Positions 5,954 through 9,760 of a stretch of 9,760 nucleotides of DNA are shown one piece after another. Numbering within the stretch: position 1 is the first letter of the stretch; each line of letters begins with the position of its first letter. Both the position numbers and the translations under genes were made by a program. Origin of the DNA: Ectopseudomonas composti (GTDB taxonomy: Bacteria > Pseudomonadota > Gammaproteobacteria > Pseudomonadales > Pseudomonadaceae). The stretch lies in the NCBI GenBank assembly GCA_946886245.1, contig CAMPIF010000128.1:1-9760 (forward strand), read 5' to 3'. The notes beneath the pieces are model-generated. The model was not told where the DNA came from and searched no databases. It saw only the letters and a list, made by a program, of their open reading frames with translations.

Positions 5954-6280
5954 TCAGGCCACCTCCGTCACCAGGCCGTGATCCAGATGCTGCCAGGTCA
6001 CCTCCCAGACGCAGACCAGGCCGCGCAGTTTCTGCGCCAGCACCCCGGCCCGGTGCAGCGAGATGCCGGGCAGGCGCAGGCTGATGTGCAGGTCATCCTG
6101 CAGGCGTTGCATGTGCAAGGCTTCGGGTAACAGCTGCAATTGGGCGAACAGACCGAGCAGCCGGCACAGCACATCGGCTTCGGCGTCGGTGCGCAGTTGG
6201 TACTCGACACAGGCATTGGGGCGATCCTGCCAGGGATCGCGGCGGTTGTGGGCGGACGGGAATGGAGTGGTATCAGGCAT
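5954..6280 (-). CDS. Small ACT-like domain protein, function unknown
   Basis: A 108-residue soluble protein with no signal peptide or membrane segment. After a polar N-terminus (about 1-24), residues 25-97 have the spacing of a beta-alpha-beta-beta-alpha-beta ACT fold: CVEYQLRT, then helix EADVLCRLLGLFAQLQ, strands ALHMQRLQ and DLHISLRL, helix SLHRAGVLAQKLRGL, and final strand VCVWEVTW. This resembles small regulatory subunits such as IlvM of acetohydroxyacid synthase II, but the similarity is by pattern only. It diverges from the Lrp/AsnC gene, which itself has an ACT-like RAM effector domain. It lies 97 nt upstream of the ATPase gene on the same strand, so they could be co-transcribed. The Shine-Dalgarno before the ATG at 6280 is weak. 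I would call it a hypothetical protein with a probable ACT fold. Confidence 0.65.
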   Translation of the reverse strand: MPDTTPFPSAHNRRDPWQDRPNACVEYQLRTDAEADVLCRLLGLFAQLQLLPEALHMQRLQDDLHISLRLPGISLHRAGVLAQKLRGLVCVWEVTWQHLDHGLVTEVA

Positions 6281-6298
6281 GGCAGCAGCTCGGGCAGG

Positions 6299-6331
6299 TT
6301 TTGCCTAAGTTTCCGCCTTCTTTCGGCAAAA
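6299..6331. promoter_or_regulatory. Inverted repeat TTTTGCC / GGCAAAA
   Basis: TTTTGCC (6299-6305) and GGCAAAA (6325-6331) form perfect 7-bp arms around a 19-nt spacer, in the gap between the divergent ACT-like and Lrp-type genes. It overlaps the 15-bp quasi-palindrome at 6325-6339. It could be a paired regulator site or part of the leader of the minus-strand gene. Confidence 0.35.
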
Positions 6332-6339
6332 ATTCTGCC
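6325..6339. promoter_or_regulatory. 15-bp quasi-palindrome, candidate Lrp/AsnC operator
   Basis: GGCAAAAATTCTGCC is a 15-bp near-perfect palindrome (six of seven base pairs match around a central A) with an A/T-rich middle. That is the size and shape of sites bound by Lrp/AsnC dimers, although the outer bases differ from the E. coli Lrp consensus. It lies 69-83 bp before the regulator gene and 45-59 bp before the divergent ACT-like gene, fitting autoregulation and control of both. AAATTCT (6330-6336) is echoed inverted as AGAATTT at 6372-6378, 42 bp away or about four helical turns, suggesting a second half-site. On the minus strand the palindrome also contains GGCA-N6-TTGC with GG-N10-GC spacing, a weak sigma-54-like match towards the ACT-like gene. 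Confidence 0.4.
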
Positions 6340-6407
6340 TGGTTTTCTGTGTTTATGCGTATTTAATGGATAGAATTTCCCTGTTAAGTCACTAATGGGG
6401 ATTTTTT

Positions 6408-6875
6408 ATGTCCGTCGCGCTGGATGCCTACGATCAACGCATTCTTGCTCTGCTACAGGAGGATGCGGGTCTCTCCACGGCGGAGATCGCCGAGCGTATC
6501 GGTCTGTCGCAGTCACCCTGCTGGCGGCGTATCCAGCGGCTCAAGGAGGAGGGGGTGATCCGCAAGCAGGTCACCCTGCTCGATCGCAAGCGCATCGGGC
6601 TGCATACCCAGGTGTTCGCTCAGGTCAAACTCAACGCCCATGGCCGTTCCAACCTGACCGAGTTCGCCGAGGCCATGCGCGAGTTTCCCGAGGTGCTGGA
6701 GTGTCATGTGCTGATGGGCGCGGTGGACTTCATGCTGCGCATCGTCACCCGCGATATCGAGGCCTATGAGCGCTTCTTCTTCGAGAAGCTGTCGCTGGTG
6801 CCCGGTATCCAGGAAGTGAACTCGATCGTGGCGTTGTCGGAGATCAAGTCCACCACCAGCTTGCCGCTTGCCTAA
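6408..6875 (+). CDS. Lrp/AsnC-family transcriptional regulator
   Basis: A 155-residue protein, normal for the family. An N-terminal winged helix-turn-helix (about 5-65; LSTAEIAERIGLSQSPCWRR carries the helix pair and the family's SxxPCWRR recognition element) is followed by a RAM/ACT-like effector domain (about 68-148) with the hinge HVLMGAVDFMLRI. The C-terminus IKSTTSLPLA resembles the DecR (YbaO)-like branch, which responds to cysteine, but effector specificity cannot be read with confidence and I assign no symbol. Members bind DNA as dimers or octamers and commonly autoregulate; palindromic sites in the upstream gap fit this. The start ATG follows TGGGGA at about 7-nt spacing. The probable target is the divergent ACT-like gene, possibly with the ATPase gene beyond it. 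A palindromic element, not a clear T-tailed terminator, follows. Confidence 0.92.
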   Translation: MSVALDAYDQRILALLQEDAGLSTAEIAERIGLSQSPCWRRIQRLKEEGVIRKQVTLLDRKRIGLHTQVFAQVKLNAHGRSNLTEFAEAMREFPEVLECHVLMGAVDFMLRIVTRDIEAYERFFFEKLSLVPGIQEVNSIVALSEIKSTTSLPLA

Positions 6876-6884
6876 GGAAACGCC

Positions 6885-6977
6885 GAGAAAGCCGTCATGC
6901 CCGCGCAGGCGGGTATCCAGAACCTACGAGTCACCTGGGCTCCCGCCTTCGCGGGAGTGACGATAAATGGCTTTCTC
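6885..6977. repeat. 93-bp nested inverted-repeat element (MITE- or REP-doublet-like)
   Basis: The outer ends are perfect 9-bp inverted repeats, GAGAAAGCC (6885-6893) and GGCTTTCTC (6969-6977). Inside, two 28-bp arms (6893-6920 and 6935-6962) are inverted copies of each other matching at 22 of 28 positions, starting CGTCA and ending CCAG. Each arm is itself a hairpin: CCCGCgcaGGCGGG at the left and CTCCCGCcttCGCGGGAG at the right. This belongs to the widespread CGTCATTCCCGCG...GGCGGGAATCCAG type of proteobacterial intergenic palindromes. It fills the gap between two convergent genes. There is no coding capacity and no obvious target-site duplication. Without a T-run it is not a typical intrinsic terminator, but folded RNA could still protect or end both transcripts. 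Confidence 0.75.
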
Positions 6978-6986
6978 AGAACATCC

Positions 6987-7658
6987 CTAAGGCTTGATCA
7001 CCACCGGAGGCAACTGCTCGACATTACGCTTGCCAGGTGGCGTGAGGCCCATGGACACATAGATGCTGGTCAGTTGCTCCACGCCCATGTCGGCAGGGCG
7101 TATCCAGGCCTCCGGCACGTAGAGCAGGCCACCACCGACTGGAATCGGCGCGGTGGGAATGAGGATGGCGCAGTAGGCACGGCCTTCCAGCTCCACGCTT
7201 TCCGAACTCGGGCGCAGGGCAAGTACGGCAGCGCCGTCGCCGCCGAAGAAGCACCAGACCGGGGCCATGGTGGTGATGTCCGGGTTCTTGCTCTTGTCCA
7301 GCAGGCCGACGAAGCGATCAGCCAGGTTGTAGAAATTACCGATCAGCGGGGTACGCCGCAGTGTGCGATCGATCAGCCAGGACAGCGGGCGGCGCAGGCC
7401 CAGTTGTACCGCCAGGCCCAGTGGGTAGAGGCTGGCCAGCAGCACCAGACTGCCGAGCAGGTAGGCCAGATAGCTGTTGCTGGAAAAGGGCTGGCCGAGC
7501 GCTGCGAACAATTGGCCGATGAGCGTCGAGGGGCCGACCAGGCGATTGAGCAGGCTGAATATCCAGGCGAGCAGTGCCAGGGTCAGCGCCAGCGGCAGTA
7601 GCGCGAGCAGGCCGGTCAGCCAGGTGGTGACGACGGATTTCAGGCTGCGTCTGAGCAT
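6987..7658 (-). CDS. DUF502 family membrane protein
   Basis: A 223-residue inner-membrane protein with two strong hydrophobic segments (about 11-37 and 62-86) and a soluble C-terminal domain. It has the hallmarks of DUF502: RRTPLIGNFYNLADRFVGLL after the second segment, then a beta-rich part containing PTAPIPVGGGLLYVP (168-182) and the DMGVEQLTSIYVSMG helix (190-204), with a trailing PP motif. The molecular function of the family is unknown. The start at 7658 has AAGGA 9 nt upstream. It lies downstream of dctM on the same strand, but a strong terminator stands between them, so it should have its own promoter within 7659-7780. I could not place that promoter with confidence. Confidence 0.88.
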   Translation of the reverse strand: MLRRSLKSVVTTWLTGLLALLPLALTLALLAWIFSLLNRLVGPSTLIGQLFAALGQPFSSNSYLAYLLGSLVLLASLYPLGLAVQLGLRRPLSWLIDRTLRRTPLIGNFYNLADRFVGLLDKSKNPDITTMAPVWCFFGGDGAAVLALRPSSESVELEGRAYCAILIPTAPIPVGGGLLYVPEAWIRPADMGVEQLTSIYVSMGLTPPGKRNVEQLPPVVIKP

Positions 7659-7780
7659 GTAAGGGTTTCCTTGACGATCTGGGCAGTGACTTTACGCCAG
7701 GCGTGGCAATTGCGGGCAGTTGTGTCCGTGTGCGTGGCCTGTGAAATGGCTACAGCGCTTTTCGTCAGATCATTCGCGCG

Positions 7781-7807
7781 AAAAAAAGCCCGGCACTGAG
7801 GCCGGGC
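7781..7807 (-). terminator. Intrinsic terminator of the dctPQM operon
   Basis: Read on the minus strand, GCCCGGC (7807-7801) pairs with GCCGGGC (7794-7788) around a 6-nt loop, followed at once by seven Ts (7787-7781). A G/C stem with T-run 47 nt after the dctM stop is a textbook factor-independent terminator. Confidence 0.93.
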
Positions 7808-7853
7808 GGAGTGGGTACACGAGGTACCGAAGTAGCATCGTTCGGTTGAGCCG

Positions 7854-9134
7854 CTACATGCCGAGCAGATTCGGCAGCGTCATGGACACGGCCGGGATGT
7901 AGGTGATCACCATCAGGAAGCTGATCAGCAGCATCAGCCATGGCAGTGCGGCGCGGATCACCGCCGTCAGCGGCATGCCCGTCACCGCCGAGGTGACGAA
8001 CAGGTTCAGCCCCACCGGTGGCGTGATCAGTCCGATCTCCATGTTCACCACCATGATGATGCCCAGGTGGATCGGGTCGATGCCCAGCTGCATGGCGATC
8101 GGGAACAGGATCGGCGCCAGGATCAGGATGATCGCCGACGGTTCCATGAACGCACCGGCGATCAGCAGCACGATGTTCACCACCAGCAGGAACTGCCACG
8201 GCTGCAGACCCAGATCCACCACCCAGGCGGTGATCTGTTGCGGAATCTGCTCGGTGGTCAGCACGTGGGCGAAGAGCATGGCGTTGGCGATGATGAACAT
8301 CAGCATGATGGTCAGTTTGCCGGACTCCAGCAGCACCTTCGGGCACTCGCTGATCTTCAGGTCCTTGTACACGAACAGGGCGACGAAGCCGGCGTAGACC
8401 GCTGCCACGGCCGCCGCCTCGGTCGGGGTGAACATGCCGGTGTAGATACCGCCGAGGATGATCACCATCAGCAGCAGGCCCCAGAACGCCTCACGTGCGG
8501 CACGCAGCCACTCGCGGAAACTGGCACGCGGCAGGGCCGGCAGCTTCTTGATGCGCGCGACGATGTAGATCGCGACCATCAGCACCAGGCCCAGCATCAC
8601 GCCCGGGATCACCCCGGCCATGAACAGCTTGCCCACCGACTGCTCGGTGGCAGCGGCGTACACCACCATCACGATCGACGGCGGAATCAGGATGCCCAGG
8701 GTACCGGCGTTGCACACGATGCCGGCGCCGAAGGCCTGCGGATAACCGGAACGCACCATGCCGGCGATGGCGATGGAGCCCACGGCGGCCACGGTCGCCG
8801 GCGAGGAGCCGGACAGCGCGGCGAACAGCATGCACGCCAGCACCGCACCGATAGCCAGGCCGCCACGGATGTGGCCGACGCAGGCGTTGGCGAAGTCGAT
8901 CAGGCGACGCGCCACGCCGCCGGTGGTCATGAACGCACCGGACAAGAGGAAGAACGGGATCGCCAGCAGGGTGTAGTGCTCGGACGTCTCGAACAGCTTG
9001 ATCGCCAGCGAGCGCACCGAGTCCGGGCTGAACAGCATGATGGTGATCGAGCCGGCCAGGCCGAGCGACGCGGCGATCGGCACGCCGATGAACATCAGCA
9101 AAAACAGCAGCAGGAAGAGGAACAGAACGGTCAT
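7854..9134 (-). CDS. dctM: TRAP transporter large permease DctM
   Basis: A 426-residue, strongly hydrophobic protein of the DctM/SiaM family, the channel-forming subunit of tripartite ATP-independent periplasmic transporters, which import C4-dicarboxylates (succinate, fumarate, malate) using the sodium or proton gradient. The length and text agree with P. aeruginosa DctM as I remember it, including the segments LFETSEHYTLLAIPFFLLSG, ALSGSSPATVAAVGSIAI, NAGTLGILIPPSIVMVVYAA and NMEIGLITPPVGLNLFV. The paired GxxxPPS and TPPVG motifs are those of the two inverted transport hairpins. The start overlaps the dctQ stop by 4 bp (ATGA), with GAGGAG 8 nt upstream inside dctQ, indicating translational coupling. 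In P. aeruginosa the operon is controlled by DctBD and sigma-54; the promoter here would be off the right edge. Confidence 0.95.
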   Translation of the reverse strand: MTVLFLFLLLFLLMFIGVPIAASLGLAGSITIMLFSPDSVRSLAIKLFETSEHYTLLAIPFFLLSGAFMTTGGVARRLIDFANACVGHIRGGLAIGAVLACMLFAALSGSSPATVAAVGSIAIAGMVRSGYPQAFGAGIVCNAGTLGILIPPSIVMVVYAAATEQSVGKLFMAGVIPGVMLGLVLMVAIYIVARIKKLPALPRASFREWLRAAREAFWGLLLMVIILGGIYTGMFTPTEAAAVAAVYAGFVALFVYKDLKISECPKVLLESGKLTIMLMFIIANAMLFAHVLTTEQIPQQITAWVVDLGLQPWQFLLVVNIVLLIAGAFMEPSAIILILAPILFPIAMQLGIDPIHLGIIMVVNMEIGLITPPVGLNLFVTSAVTGMPLTAVIRAALPWLMLLISFLMVITYIPAVSMTLPNLLGM

Positions 9135-9760
9135 TGCTTGGGCTCCTCGTGCTCATTGATCTTCAGGGCATCGGCGGCTTCGTCAGCCAGGCCGAGACCG
9201 GTCTGCTCGTTGCGCAGGATACGGACGAGGATTTCCAGGAAGCGGACGAACACCATGGCGTAGCCGAACGGCACGATCATGCCGATATGCCATTGCTGGA
9301 TGCCGTAGTGGCCGAGGTCTTCGGCGCCGATGCCGGCGGTGAACAGGGTGCGCACCCAGTCGAAGCTGCCGACGGCGATCAGGCCGGCATAGCCCAGGCA
9401 GGCGGCGCAGGCGATCACGCCGATGACGCGCTGCACGCCGCGCGGGGCGAGCTTGACCAGGGCGTCGACGCCGATGTGGCCGGCCGTGCGCACGCCGTAG
9501 GCCAGGCCGAAGAAGATCAGCCAGCCGAACAGGGCCTTGGTCAGGGCATTGCTCCAGGTCATCGCCTGGGCCATGTCGAGAATGGCGTCGCCGATGCCGA
9601 GCAGAAACTCGTTACCGCCGAAATAGTCACCCAGCCAATAGAACAGGGTGTAGAAATTGTTGAGGATCACGTAGACGAAAGTGATCAGCGTCATGGCCGC
9701 CAGGAGGAAAGCGATGAAGCCTTCCTCGAAGTGCTCCCAGACGCGCCGCAAGGCGTTCAT
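9131..9760 (-). CDS. dctQ: TRAP transporter small permease DctQ
   Basis: A 209-residue membrane protein with four hydrophobic segments (about 14-34, 73-92, 111-133 and 157-182), the layout of the DctQ small subunit that partners DctM. The first residues, MNALRRVWEHFEEGFIAFLL, and the stretch LAYGVRTAGHIGVDALVKLA match my memory of P. aeruginosa DctQ, including the conserved RTAGHIGVD motif. The C-terminal tail from about residue 183 is hydrophilic and charged (NEHEEPKQ). The ATG falls on the last three bases of the window (9758-9760), so the gene appears complete but its ribosome site is unseen. dctP, the periplasmic binding protein, is expected immediately upstream beyond the edge. Without it the substrate assignment rests on subunit similarity. 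Confidence 0.93.
   Translation of the reverse strand: MNALRRVWEHFEEGFIAFLLAAMTLITFVYVILNNFYTLFYWLGDYFGGNEFLLGIGDAILDMAQAMTWSNALTKALFGWLIFFGLAYGVRTAGHIGVDALVKLAPRGVQRVIGVIACAACLGYAGLIAVGSFDWVRTLFTAGIGAEDLGHYGIQQWHIGMIVPFGYAMVFVRFLEILVRILRNEQTGLGLADEAADALKINEHEEPKQ

Noticed and set aside
6894..6962. Possible CRISPR-like or tandem repeat because of repeated GC-rich palindromes
   Set aside because: There are only two copies, in inverted orientation and with no regular spacers; this is a palindromic doublet.
6897..7601. Open frame of 234 codons on the plus strand
   Set aside because: It starts within the palindromic element and runs antisense to the DUF502 gene; no domain or ribosome site is seen.
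8067..9263. Open frame of 398 codons on the plus strand
   Set aside because: It is antisense to dctM and dctQ and encodes an implausible run rich in Asp, Arg, His and Gln. It is a mirror of the hydrophobic permease codons.

Overview
The window looks like a chromosomal segment of a Pseudomonas species, plausibly of the P. mendocina / P. pseudoalcaligenes / P. alcaligenes group. The genus call rests on a GC-rich sequence with strong G/C third-position bias, an OprD-family porin, a DUF2388 protein (a family I know essentially from pseudomonads), and DctQ and DctM proteins that match my memory of the P. aeruginosa C4-dicarboxylate TRAP transporter closely. The species-group call is inference. There is no sign of a phage, plasmid, transposase or CRISPR array.

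Layout. (1) 1-800, +: the 3' part of a PAS-GGDEF diguanylate cyclase, cut by the window edge. (2) 801-1227: a 427-bp leader and promoter region holding a good sigma-54-type -24/-12 match, an upstream inverted repeat, a Crc/Hfq-type A-rich motif and a possible 21-codon leader ORF. (3) 1228-2478, +: an OprD-family porin, followed by a hairpin and a bidirectional terminator. (4) 2585-3257, -: a secreted DUF2388 protein and a short membrane-only NfeD-like protein. (5) 3423-4097, +: an exported L,D-transpeptidase-like protein (YkuD_2 type), whose 3' end overlaps the 3' end of the next gene. (6) 4072-5856, -: an orphan GspE/PilB-type secretion ATPase. (7) 5954-6280, -: a small ACT-like protein, divergent from (8) 6408-6875, +: an Lrp/AsnC regulator; the space between them carries palindromic operator-like sites. 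(9) 6885-6977: a compact nested inverted-repeat element between convergent genes. (10) 6987-7658, -: a DUF502 membrane protein. (11) 7788-7807: a minus-strand terminator, then 7854-9760, -: dctM and dctQ, overlapping by 4 bp. dctP is expected just beyond the right edge.

How the genes relate. Two parts concern carbon uptake: the porin (outer membrane, possible sigma-54 and Crc control in its leader) and DctQM (inner membrane, C4-dicarboxylates). They are about 5 kb apart and no direct link is shown. The ACT-like gene and the Lrp-type regulator form a divergent pair that probably shares a control region. The GspE-type ATPase stands alone, with no pilin, inner-membrane platform or secretin gene in the window, so its partners must be elsewhere. 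I see no clear new multi-gene system. The best leads are the porin leader architecture, the ACT/Lrp pair, the orphan ATPase and the 93-bp palindromic element.
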